Shown here: piece by piece, positions 55,024-64,000 of the stretch
Numbering within the stretch: the stretch's first letter is position 1
How the letters are laid out: the number at the start of each line of letters is the position of its first letter
DNA from: Helichrysum umbraculigerum
Lineage: Eukaryota > Streptophyta > Magnoliopsida > Asterales > Asteraceae
Reading direction: 5' to 3'
Length of the DNA stretch: 64,000 nt
NCBI GenBank assembly: GCA_949592205.1
Contig: CATIUR010000001.1
Span: 238,160,750-238,224,749 of the forward strand
Notes under the pieces: model-generated
The model's database searches: none
What the model was told of the DNA's origin: nothing
The model's input: the letters and a program-made list of their open reading frames with translations, nothing else
Program-made: the position numbers and the translations under genes

Positions 55024-55180
55024 TTCTGAAATCAACACAACACTTGAAATCTGTTAATCATTAGTACCTATCTACTAACAATTATCAACAATGCTAAATC
55101 CCATAACCAGAAAAGTTTGACATACCATGCTCCAGTTTTGGGATTGAACATTCTTCAATGCTCAATTACCCCAAAACCAC

Positions 55181-55192
55181 GCTCTGATACCA
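55181..55192 (-). other. Primer binding site of element D (initiator tRNA-Met type)
   Basis: The minus strand reads TGGTATCAGAGC, 3 nt after the LTR end. The context is the same as in element B. Confidence 0.9.
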
Positions 55193-55195
55193 ACT

Positions 55196-56985
55196 TATAA
55201 CACCCCTCATTTGATATAACAATATTATATTAAGAACACGGAAGCGTAGAAATTTAAACAACTTTATAACTTTACATTACATTAATTTACATAAACAGTT
55301 TATAAGTTAAAGTCACACTGACTTGAAACAGTTCCAAAGATTACATAGGTCGGGGTATTATATAAAACCAACTAGTTTAGTACAAAAAGGATCAGAGTAG
55401 CTTGCTGTCAAACTATCCTTGCTTCCAAAAGCATCCCATTCCTGCTACCCATTAAGCTACAAAATCTGCAGGAATTAAAGATGAGGGATTAGCACATAGC
55501 TAAGTGAGAGAGTTCAACACCCAACATTCAACTTAGCATAACCATTAACTACAACAATCAACAACACTTAATAATGAGGATCGGTGGTTCTGGGGATAAC
55601 CATAATACCAGGGCGGCTCCCCAAGAACTCTTATCCAACCATATCCGTATGGCCATACGGACGAGACCGATAGCTAGTGGTTATCCTACTCAGATACAGT
55701 TCAATACACACAACATATGAAGCATATCCCTGTATCATTCACATGATAACCAACTAACCCAACCAACAGTTCATCAATTCGTCGACCTCATTGGCAACCA
55801 ATATCCAAAGATCACGTATAGCACATAGTGATACAATCAACAATAACGATTAAACAACTCTATAATCATATCTACAATTACCCGTTGTAATCAAATGATT
55901 ACAACTAAACCAAATGGTGAGTTTGAATCCACTCACCGATACCTCAGAAGTCGCTACACTCAGCTTCTAATCACTGAGTCTTTGTGGTATCTGAAACATC
56001 ACACAACAAACAAGTTAGTAACTTGTTTCTAACTAATAATAGTTAACTTCACAATTCAAGTTACAATGAGTAACAATAATAACTATTTGTATTATATAAA
56101 CTCAGGTTCACAAACTATCATAATCATCAAAATTTAACAGACAAACGCGATCCGGACTAGGCATGGTGGGATCGCGTTCTTCAGTAGAAAAAATTCTGTA
56201 ACCGAAAAGCACTAGCAAACGCGATCCGGATATTTGGCCAGGATCGCGTTTCCAAGGCCAAAACTCGACTGGGACATTTTATAACTAGTGAACGCGATCC
56301 GGACTAGATTCTGGGATCGCGTTGAGCTGCGTTTCAGCTCAGGTATAAACCTGCAAATGTTCAACTCGAACCCTAACTTCTAATCATCTTTCAAATGACA
56401 TCAATTTCGAATTTACAAGCTATCACAAGCTCAAATAACCTCAAGTAACATCATATATCATCATTTAACATGATTCAAGCTTCTAATTCACATAATTCAA
56501 TCAACAATTTACCTAATCAATTTAATTCATAAAAGCATGAACAAACTTACAAGTTTTAAGGAATTGAGATGATGATGATGATAACCTTATAATCACACAA
56601 TCACAACTTCACTTACACTTCACTTTTGATGATCTAAGATTTGATTTAAGTTAGGTTTTTGTTTGAAAAGAAATGAGGAAGAACAAGGATTTGGGAAAGT
56701 AACCAAATAAAGGTCGGCCTCTATTTTTAACCGACTCATCATTTTGGGTATTTTATACCCGCTTTAAATCTATTGTCTGGAACCTAAAAATCAACTGCGA
56801 GAAATTTATTTTATTATACCGTCAACTTTAATATATTAAAACAAGCAACATTTCACTAATCACAATAAGTCCTGAGACCTATTTTACCAAATTTCACAAT
56901 TAAACAATTATATCAAATAATTTCTAAAACAGTTAAATACTTAATTTAAATAGAAAAATACCAGGCCACTGGAGAGGATGTTACA
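55196..56985 (-). repeat. 5' LTR of element D
   Basis: 1,790 bp, almost identical to the split copy at 46,580-50,445. The palindrome array is at 56,144-56,323. It is followed by the ATTGC duplication. Confidence 0.95.
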
Positions 56986-56990
56986 ATTGC

Positions 56991-57545
56991 TTCATAATAT
57001 GTACTAGCCGATACACTATCCGCAAGATTATCAAGCACTAAATTATACCCAGTTTCAAGGTTGAAGACAATACACCAGAAATGTCCACGATTCAACAATG
57101 GGAAGAAAACCTGAACAACCACAATCATGTTAGGTAATTTTAGATGTACATCAAAATACCGATTCAAACGTCAATTGTTACAATGTATTACAAGCCCGTA
57201 GTCGTTAAAATCCCCAACATTGTATCGTGATACACAATCAGTCAGGTTTTTAGCAAAAAGCTTATTCCATTCTACCAACTCTTTTGACGCATCCATACAA
57301 ACTGGTGTCTGCAAAAAATATACATCAAAATACCGATTCAAACGTCATTTGTTACAATGTATTACGAGCCCGTAGTCGTTAAAATCCCCAACATTGTATC
57401 GTGATACACAATCAGTCAGGTTTTTAGCAAAAAGCTTATTCCGTTCATCCAACTCTTGTGACGCATCCATACAAACTGGTGTCTGCAAAAAATATACATC
57501 AAAGTGATATGATTCATCAACCAACCGACAACGATTCAGCAACAA
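56991..57545 (-). pseudogene. Ulp1-like (C48 peptidase) gene fragment
   Basis: The minus strand encodes VVQVFFPLLNRGHFWCIVFN followed by LETGYNLVLDNLAD. This resembles the His...Asp part of plant and transposon Ulp1-type SUMO proteases (hydrophobic strand, G-H-F/W, V-L-D). An upstream piece (DASQELDERNKLFAKNLTDC, VGDFNDYGLVIHCNK) occurs twice owing to a 174-bp tandem duplication. The Cys region is not seen. Some Mutator-like elements carry Ulp1 genes, which fits the neighbouring TIR terminus. The left end is cut by element D. Confidence 0.55.
57147..57494. repeat. Two 174-bp tandem units inside the Ulp1-like fragment
   Basis: Both units begin TACATCAAAATACCGATTC and contain CCCGTAGTCGTTAAAATCCC. 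They differ at few positions. Confidence 0.9.
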
Positions 57546-58755
57546 CTCAACTATGATTCAGACCGTAGATACCATGATTAAGCAATTATTTAGGGCGCAA
57601 ATATATATTCTAACTATGCTTCAGATTCTAAACACATTATATATCATAACATTTTCCTTACAAATTGGGCGAAATAGTAGTCCGACTGAATATCAATGTC
57701 TATGATTCATCAAAAAAACCTACAACGATTCAGCATACACACATGTTGGATTCAGATTCTACATACCATGATTCAGCTATCATTTAGGGAGCACATACAT
57801 ATTCTAACAATGCATCAGATTCTAAACATATTATGTAGCATAAAATTTTCCTTACCATATGCTTCGATATCTTTAAACTTTGATTCGTCAACATAAAATT
57901 TAACCATTAATCAGGCCACAGATCTGATGTACTAATATTCGACATATTAACCCTTTCATTCAGCTACATAAAAGTTTCTAATTAATCAGGCCACACATAT
58001 GAAAACATGCTAACAATCATAACATGCCATTTATATGCAACCATGTTTCACAAGTACTAGTAGCCACACAATGATTCTATAACTAAAACTTTTGATTCAG
58101 GCGTACAAGTATAAACATAAGTTCATGATTCTATAACTAAAAATTTTAATTCAGGGGTTCAAGAGTCACATTTAGTATGATTAGCATGTCTTCTAGAGAA
58201 GATTGTCGCCTTCAATGTCCAACTCAACATTCCATTATATATTGCACCATCCTATGTAGCTGTACATCATATCATTTCAATAATTTTATCTGCAAATACC
58301 CTTTAATTCATCAAAGAACAATGGCGAACTCAAACTACAACTAATTATGACTATGATTCACAAACATAAAGTAAAATATTTACAATGGTTCAGCAACAAA
58401 ATCAAACCAATACCCATTATGAAACTCAAATTCAGAATCACAATCATAACTTTCACTATTTATTTCCATGAATCGACAACACAAAAATACCAAATAACAC
58501 CATTCCTTTTAGAACACATAGTTATACTTAAACATTAGGTTACAAACTCATAAAACATCCAACACACTAAAATAAAGTAAACGAAAATATCTTTCGATGT
58601 TGATTGATTCAGATTTCGTGTTCGTGCCATATTCCTTTCAGAAACCAACCACCACAAACGATTTTGCGGAGTTACGTTTCCGTGATTCAGTTGCCCCAAT
58701 CAACCATCGGCTAAAAACAAACGAGAAATTGGTGATAATCACGACGGATGTAGGT
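57546..58755. other. AT-rich stretch with repeated ATTCAG words, no gene seen
   Basis: A segment with CATGATT(A/C)AGC, CATTTAGGG and CAGATTCTAAACA(C/T)ATTAT occurs twice (about 57,560-57,665 and 57,765-57,855). GATTCA/ATTCAG words continue to about 58,690. It presumably belongs to the element that begins at 46,021. Confidence 0.45.
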
Positions 58756-61166
58756 TGTAACACCTGCATAATTAGGATAATTAATTATGCCTAATTGTTT
58801 GTAACTAGTTGTAATTAGTATGTAATAGGACTAATTACAGGCTCTATTTGTATATATATATAAGGTGATTTATATATATGTGTGTGTACTTACGCGATTT
58901 GGATAAATCGTGCGAATTAACTGGACGGAGTCCGACACAGTTTATTTGGACGTTGGTGACAGAAATTTACTTAAATAATGAGAATGTATTTTGTTATATA
59001 AAATACGCAACCGAACGAGCATTATTTATATATTATCGCGACGACATTTTAACTAACGCAACAAAACGTAATAAACGCGACTTAATAATTTAAATATTGC
59101 GACAAATGTTTTTATTATTAATTTCAAGCATTTTATTTAAATACTCTAGTTACATTTTAAAATATAATGGTTTGGTTAAAAATACTAAAAACAAAGGATT
59201 TAACGATTAGGACACGGAGTAAACACTGAGTTTTAGGGAGCACTTTCCCCTCCCTTGCCCCTTGGATCAGCAAACCCCAACCCCCACCCAACTCACTTTC
59301 TTTCATTTTTCATTATCACAAAAACACACACAAACCAAACTCTCTCAACCTCAATTCACACCAAATTTTCAGAATCAAATCCCGACCACGAAAACTACAT
59401 ATTCGGAATCACCATCACGAGTGGAGCAAGAATATCAAGACCGTTTTCCTCAATTCATCCTCCATTTAGCTCGATTTGCAAAAGTAAGAAATTCCTAAAA
59501 TCTTAGATCTATTCAATTTGGTGTAATGTTTTGATGTTTTGATGTGTACACAACTTAGATATAACCTAATACATGAAGAATACACGATTTTATAGCTCAA
59601 AAATGGGTTAGATTTGCGTTTTTGGTCGGAAATTCTTGAAACCCGAAAGTTTCTGGGCTGGTGTTCATACATGCGACACAAGCCTTGTGTCGCATGCTGT
59701 GTCGCATAAACCCGTTTGTGTCGCACCTTGTGTCGTACCAATCCTTTAGTGTCGTAACCTTTGCGACACAATATTGTGTCGCACTCTATGTCGCATACTA
59801 TGTCGTATTTAATACGACACAACCGTTCTGTCGCTATTGAATTAGCATCGCAAGCTTTTTGCGACACAACCACTGTGTCGCAGAGCTCTTGTGTCGCATC
59901 CTTCATGCGACACAACCCTTGTGTCGCATACAAATCCTTAGTGTCGCAGATTGTGTCGCAAAAACACAGAAAACCAGAATTTTAAAGTCAAAGTTACTGT
60001 ACAAAAAAGTCAAATTTTACTGTAGCAGTACTGTAGCAAATCTACTGTAGCAAAGTCAACATTTTAGAATTTTTGCTACAAACCGTCACCAACGGGCCAA
60101 ACATGTTTTCCAACAAACAAACAATTACAAACATACGGACAAACACTGGATATACTAGTTGTGTACATCTAAACGAAACGTCTCGTGAGACGCATACTTA
60201 CATAACTTCATATGATTAGGCATTTGAAGGTTACGGGTTCAGAGAACCTACTTGCTTTACTTACTACTTGCTAATTGCAACTGATTACTACAAGACTCAG
60301 GTGAGTCTTACGGCCCCACTTTTACTGTTTTATCTTATTGGGGGAGATACATGCTACTGATTTTCTTGAACACAAGTACTAAACTGTTTACTATACCAAA
60401 CGAAATTGCATGAGTTTACTTACAAACAGAAGTCTCTCCATCATATATCGTTAGTTATGGACTTAAGCGCGAACACTAGTTAATGGATCCATTAGGGAAA
60501 TGACCCTCCCCACCCGGGGCAGTAGCGCTGCCACGTACTGATTTACACGTAGAAACGGGTGACTACTTATTCGTTACTGATGCTTGCTCACTTACGAGCA
60601 TGTCACGGGAGCAAACATATTATTTACGGGTTAAGCTTCGATTATGAGCCTCATGGCAACGGTATAAACTTATTTATTTACATTTGCTGGATTGCAAATA
60701 CTGATTTTACGATTGCTGGATTGCAATGGCTGATTTTACGCCTACGGGCACTGCTAATGAAATCTCGTGTTCAAAGCCGATATTACTTACAAACCTGTGA
60801 GATTCACCAACCTTTTGGTTGACACTTTTTAGCATGTTTTCTCAGGTACCCGGATGGAGTAGGATTACTCCAGGATTTTAGCTAGAGTCGCATGATTTCA
60901 TCACCACTGCATTAACGGAGATTCTTAGCATTATCTTTTGTATATTTTGATTATGTAATAGAATCTCCCGCTACACGCGCGGACTCTAGGGAAACTACAT
61001 TTTTGTATACGAAAACACTAAGTTTTCAAACAATATATCTATGGAATGTAACTAATTTACAAACGTTACATATAGATGTCGTTTACTTTATCTTTGTGCT
61101 GTGATATTTGATTAGTAACACCCCAAATTATGCTTCCGCAAAACAGTGAATTTCGGGGGTGTTACA
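58756..61166 (+). repeat. 5' LTR of element E'
   Basis: 2,411 bp, TGTAACACCTGC...GGGGGTGTTACA, with the primer site directly behind. A TATATATATAAGG stretch near 58,853 could be the promoter. The 5 bases before it (TAGGT) should recur after the missing 3' LTR. Confidence 0.9.
59667..59960. repeat. Array of TGCGACACAA/TTGTGTCGCA inverted repeats (E' LTR)
   Basis: More than a dozen copies of GTGTCGCA or TGCGACAC in about 290 bp, several as face-to-face pairs (for example TGCGACACAA-GCC-TTGTGTCGCA). It lies at the same LTR offset (about 910) as the E array. The core GCGACAC is shared but the outer bases differ. Confidence 0.92.
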
Positions 61167-61169
61167 GAT

Positions 61170-61182
61170 TGGTATCAGAGCC
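61170..61182 (+). other. Primer binding site of element E' (initiator tRNA-Met type)
   Basis: TGGTATCAGAGCC, 3 nt after the LTR. It sets the plus orientation. Confidence 0.92.
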
Positions 61183-61485
61183 TAAGGTTATAGTGAACTA
61201 GGTTGCATTTAGTGGGCCTAGACTATGACCGTTAGGCAGTATTCTCTTATTAGACATGACTGGTTCAGAAATTACAGCATACGACTTTAATTTAACATAG
61301 CCTGATCAACTATGTACAATTAAGGAAAGATGATGTAAGGTCTGAAATGATTATGTTGATCGGGGATACGTTAGTTGACTCTGACCACGAGAGAACCGGA
61401 CCATTACTTGATACGTGCTAGACAATAGCTGGATATGATATATGTATATATATTAGCATCGTCTTACTTACATTCTACCACAGGA

Positions 61486-61995
61486 ATGGCAAACACACCA
61501 CCTAATCCGTCACACTCCTCACTCACATGGGTCACGGAACCCCACGAGTAGCCAGGAGGAACACAAGGTCGCCTCGGAACAGCCCCTTATCCTGCACATA
61601 ACTCTCAGAACTCGGCACATCTCACGTTGCCAGTATTGGCTACCCAATTCCTCCTTCAGGAACAAAGACTCGAAAGTCTTGAACGGGAACAACTCCGAAT
61701 GACCTACCTGCTTCGCCAGGCACTTGATCACATATCCCAACTCCAGCGAGAACAAGAGGATACCAACCTCTCTGTAAGCATAATTCAGGATTCCATGACC
61801 GCCGAATTAGGTGCGGATGAACTTGTAAGAAACCGACTAGAGGAATGTGAACAACGTTCACAGGAGACTGAGGATCGCTCTCGTGTACTAGCACAACGAC
61901 TGGCCTTAGTTGAAGACAATGCCAGGCAAACCAACAGGCTGGCAGAAACCGTGGACCGCCTTGTCGCGCTGATGGAACAGATTAATCTACATTAA
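61486..61995 (+). pseudogene. Coiled-coil ORF upstream of gag in element E', with an early stop
   Basis: An ATG frame begins MANTPPNPSHSSLTWVTEPH, meets TAG at codon 22, then stays open for about 147 codons to TAA. Residues about 55-165 are an almost continuous coiled coil (LLQEQRLESLEREQLRMTYL, LRQALDHISQLQREQE, RVLAQRLALVEDNARQTNRL, VDRLVALMEQINL). A pyrimidine stretch ending CCACAG 2 nt before the ATG could be a splice acceptor. No known gag, pol or env domain was recognised. Standard Tekay-type elements have no such ORF before gag; the frame length after the stop argues that it was a real gene. Confidence 0.65.
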
Positions 61996-62283
61996 GACTA
62001 GTGTAGTCTTTGTCTTGTAATCTATCTCGTAACCTAATGACTATCTAGCGCTATTCTATAAACTAGTCGGATGTAACAATTCCCGACACCTTTTGTAATA
62101 TCTCTGTAGGATGTAACCTTTGAACTCACATTATCTATCAAACATCCCTTGATATTTCAACTCATAATAATTGTCATTTTTCCATATTGATGTTATGTAT
62201 TACTGCTTTTATACATGTACATCTGTGACAATTACAAGTTCCTACAAAATCTCATGTATCTTCATTTCTTTTATTGAAGAATC

Positions 62284-63240
62284 ATGCCGCCAAAGACAAG
62301 ACCATACACCGATGCCCAGATTACCTCCCTTATAACCCAGGCTGTTACTGAAGCCTTGGCTCGGAATACTTCACCAAATTCTTTGAGAAACAGCGATGCC
62401 GCTGAAACCTCTGCTGCTAAACCTTGTTCATACAAAGACTTTCAGAACTGCAAACCTCTAAACTTTGCAGGTACTGAGGGAGCTATCGGTCTAGTACGCT
62501 GGATCGAGAAAGTCGAATCTGTATTTCTGATCTGCAACTGTGCGGAAGGAGACAAAGTTAAGTTCTCCGTTAGTACTTTTACTGACACCGCACTCACCTG
62601 GTGGAACACCTATGCCCAGACTGTGGGTGTTGCTAATGCTTACAAACTCCCGTGGGAGGAGTTGAAGGAGATGTTGAGGGGCGAGTACTGCCCCAGGGAT
62701 GAATTGAAACAGCTGGAAATGGAATTTTGGAACCACAAGATGCAGGGTGATGACATCACCGGATACACAAACCGTTTCCACCAACTGGCACTTCTGTGCC
62801 CAACCATGGTCGATCCTGAGTATAAGAGGATCGAGAAATTCGTTGATGGTCTTCCTGAGAGACTCCAAGACCTGGTAACTTCTTCCAAACCGGGTACTAT
62901 TCAGAGCGCCATCCGTATTGCCCATGAGTTAACGGCAAATTCTGTCCGCCGCGGCACAACTTCAACCCCATCTGCAAACAACAAACGCAAGTGGGAAGGT
63001 AACCCCAACTCACCCAACCAAACCTCCAACAAAAAGCCTGAGTACATTAAGGCTTATTCATCGGGGACTTCGGAAAAGAAAGGGTACAGCGGGAACAAGC
63101 CTTACTGTTCCAAATGCAGCCGCCATCATGACGGTTCTTGCCCTTGCTCCAACTGCAAACGGTTCGGGCATCTAGCCAAGGATTGCAGAACCAACATTTC
63201 TACCCCCAACACCAATGCACCAAAGGCCTGCTTTGGGTGA
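62284..63240 (+). CDS. Gag of element E'
   Basis: 318 codons from ATG (MPPKTRPYTDAQ) to a TGA. Residues about 55-215 form the retrotransposon gag domain (CKPLNFAGTEGAIGLVRWIE, DTALTWWNTYAQ, YCPRDELKQLEMEFWNHK, RFHQLALLCPTMV, FVDGLPERLQDLV). A basic Ser/Asn-rich linker follows, then an intact CCHC knuckle (CSNCKRFGHLAKDC, residues about 287-300). The TGA falls at the second Cys of a second knuckle (CFG-stop-GNSGHFKKDC), and the same frame continues into protease. The stop therefore breaks a gag-pol frame rather than marking the natural end of gag. Confidence 0.9.
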   Translation: MPPKTRPYTDAQITSLITQAVTEALARNTSPNSLRNSDAAETSAAKPCSYKDFQNCKPLNFAGTEGAIGLVRWIEKVESVFLICNCAEGDKVKFSVSTFTDTALTWWNTYAQTVGVANAYKLPWEELKEMLRGEYCPRDELKQLEMEFWNHKMQGDDITGYTNRFHQLALLCPTMVDPEYKRIEKFVDGLPERLQDLVTSSKPGTIQSAIRIAHELTANSVRRGTTSTPSANNKRKWEGNPNSPNQTSNKKPEYIKAYSSGTSEKKGYSGNKPYCSKCSRHHDGSCPCSNCKRFGHLAKDCRTNISTPNTNAPKACFG

Positions 63241-64000
63241 GGAAATTCAGGGCACTTCAAGAAAGATTGCCCAAAGCTGAAAAACAACAACAACCCAGCT
63301 CGTGGTAGAGCATTCGTTATCAAGGCTGGGGAAGCCAGACAAGACCCGAATGTCGTGACGGGTACGTTCCTTCTCAACGACCTTACTGCTTCTGTATTAT
63401 TTGATACCGGTGCCGATAGAAGCTTCATTTTTGAGAAATTTAGCCCTTTACTTGATATAACTCCCACTGCCTTAGATGCTAAATACATTGTAGAATTAGC
63501 TAACGGCAAACTGATTGAGACTGATAGCATCATACACAACTGTACACTTAACCTCACGAACGAAACGTTTCCCATTGATTTAATCCCTGTCGAGATCGGC
63601 AGCTTCGATATTATTGTCGGTATGGATTGGTTATCCAAGCACCGAGCTGAAATCATCTGTCATGACAAACTCGTTCGCATACCTCTTGTCTCCGGTGGAA
63701 CCTTAGTCCTACAAGGGGAGACCGGCAGACGGAATCTAAATATCGTATCTTGTCTGAAAACTAGAAAATATCTACGAAAAGGGTATCAAGCCATCCTTGC
63801 TCATGTAACGGAGAAGAAGTCGGAGGAGAAGCGACTTGAGGATGTTCCGATCGTGCGGGATTTCCCGGAAGTCTTTCCTGAAGACTTGCCCGGACTTCCG
63901 CCACCTAGACAAGTTGAATTTCAAATCGAACTTGTGCCCGGAGCTGCACCCGTGGCACGAGCCCCATACCGTTTAGCACCATCCGAAATGCAGGAGTTGT
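63241..64000 (+). pseudogene. Protease and start of pol of element E', continuing past the window
   Basis: Same frame as gag after the TGA. It contains the end of the second zinc knuckle, the aspartic protease motif LFDTGADRSFIF (about 63,397-63,432), the later protease strands (IIVGMDWLSKH), and the linker (VRDFPEVFPEDLPGLPP, VARAPYRLAPSEM) that precedes reverse transcriptase. No further stop was seen to base 64,000. Confidence 0.88.

Larger units (their letters stand above)
46580..56985 (-). mobile_element. Young Tekay-like Ty3/Gypsy chromovirus D
   Basis: Complete element with target duplication ATTGC (46,575-46,579 and 56,986-56,990). The LTRs are 1,790 bp each once the solo LTR at 47,062-49,132 and its 5-bp duplication are removed from the left copy. 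I counted about seven LTR differences by eye, so it inserted recently. On the minus strand: LTR, initiator-tRNA-Met primer site, one gag-pol frame with a single stop, polypurine tract, LTR. The presence of a chromodomain puts it in the chromoviruses. It shares LTR ends, primer site and the end of pol with element B, and could be of the type that mobilises B. Confidence 0.95.
58756..64000 (+). mobile_element. Ty3/Gypsy chromovirus E', 5' part
   Basis: 5' LTR, initiator-tRNA-Met primer site, a small extra ORF, gag with a zinc knuckle, protease, and the beginning of the pol linker (FPEVFPEDLPGLPPPRQVEF). The element continues beyond the window. The LTR is of the same family as E at 22,652-25,041. 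It has one stop in the extra ORF and one in gag. Confidence 0.93.

Noticed and set aside
59466..59933. 155-codon minus-strand frame
   Set aside because: It runs through the TGCGACACAA array, so its Cys/Asp/Thr-rich protein is only the translated repeat.

Overview
This window reads as a plant nuclear chromosome made mostly of nested transposable elements. The retrotransposon families (chromodomain Ty3/Gypsy primed by initiator tRNA-Met, an Athila-like element primed by tRNA-Asp), the F-box genes with F-box-associated domains and the BSL-type phosphatase fragment point to a eudicot. The style of the gag proteins and LTRs resembles Asteraceae, but that family-level guess is from memory and is not proven here. 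No bacterial, organellar or tRNA/rRNA gene was recognised.

Left third (1-25,041): the window opens inside the reverse transcriptase of an old Gypsy element (called E). E is split by a 12.1-kb Athila-like element without pol (A, 48-20,068, minus strand, target duplication AGAAC). A is itself split 27 bp from one of its LTRs by a 7.9-kb coding-free LARD-type element (B, 2,447-10,315, minus strand, duplication GCTTG). The rest of E's pol, with two stop codons and a lost RNase H catalytic Asp, and E's 3' LTR follow. The layers decay in the expected order: E is the most damaged, A's LTRs differ at roughly 1% of sites, B's at roughly 0.3%.

Middle (25,042-36,181): hAT-like elements, one nested in another with a perfect 8-bp duplication, lead into a tandem duplication of an intact F-box gene (28,681-29,817 and 32,924-34,093). 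The duplicated unit also includes downstream blocks. Small MITEs sit between and beside the genes. These two F-box genes are the only intact non-transposon genes.

36,182-46,579 and 56,991-58,755: a 9.8-kb element with long imperfect inverted ends lies between (TA)n tracts. It carries a five-exon fragment of a BSL/BSU1-type protein phosphatase with its introns, an RNase H-like domain and tandem AT-rich palindromes. A second terminus of the same style starts right next to it, and the tract behind it carries a Ulp1-like protease fragment.

46,580-56,985: a young, nearly complete Tekay-like chromovirus (D, minus strand, duplication ATTGC; LTRs differ at about 7 of 1,790 sites; one stop in gag). 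A solo LTR of the B family has inserted into one of its LTRs (duplication GCTAG). Removing that insert restores the split LTR to exactly the 1,790-bp length of its partner.

58,756-64,000: the 5' part of a second member of family E (E'), with LTR, primer site, a small coiled-coil ORF ahead of gag, gag, and the start of pol.

The most interesting pattern is that every LTR family here (A, B, D/solo, E, E') carries its own array of short palindromes at a fixed place in the LTR. The palindrome sequence differs between families and appears to have been exchanged as a cassette between related LTRs.
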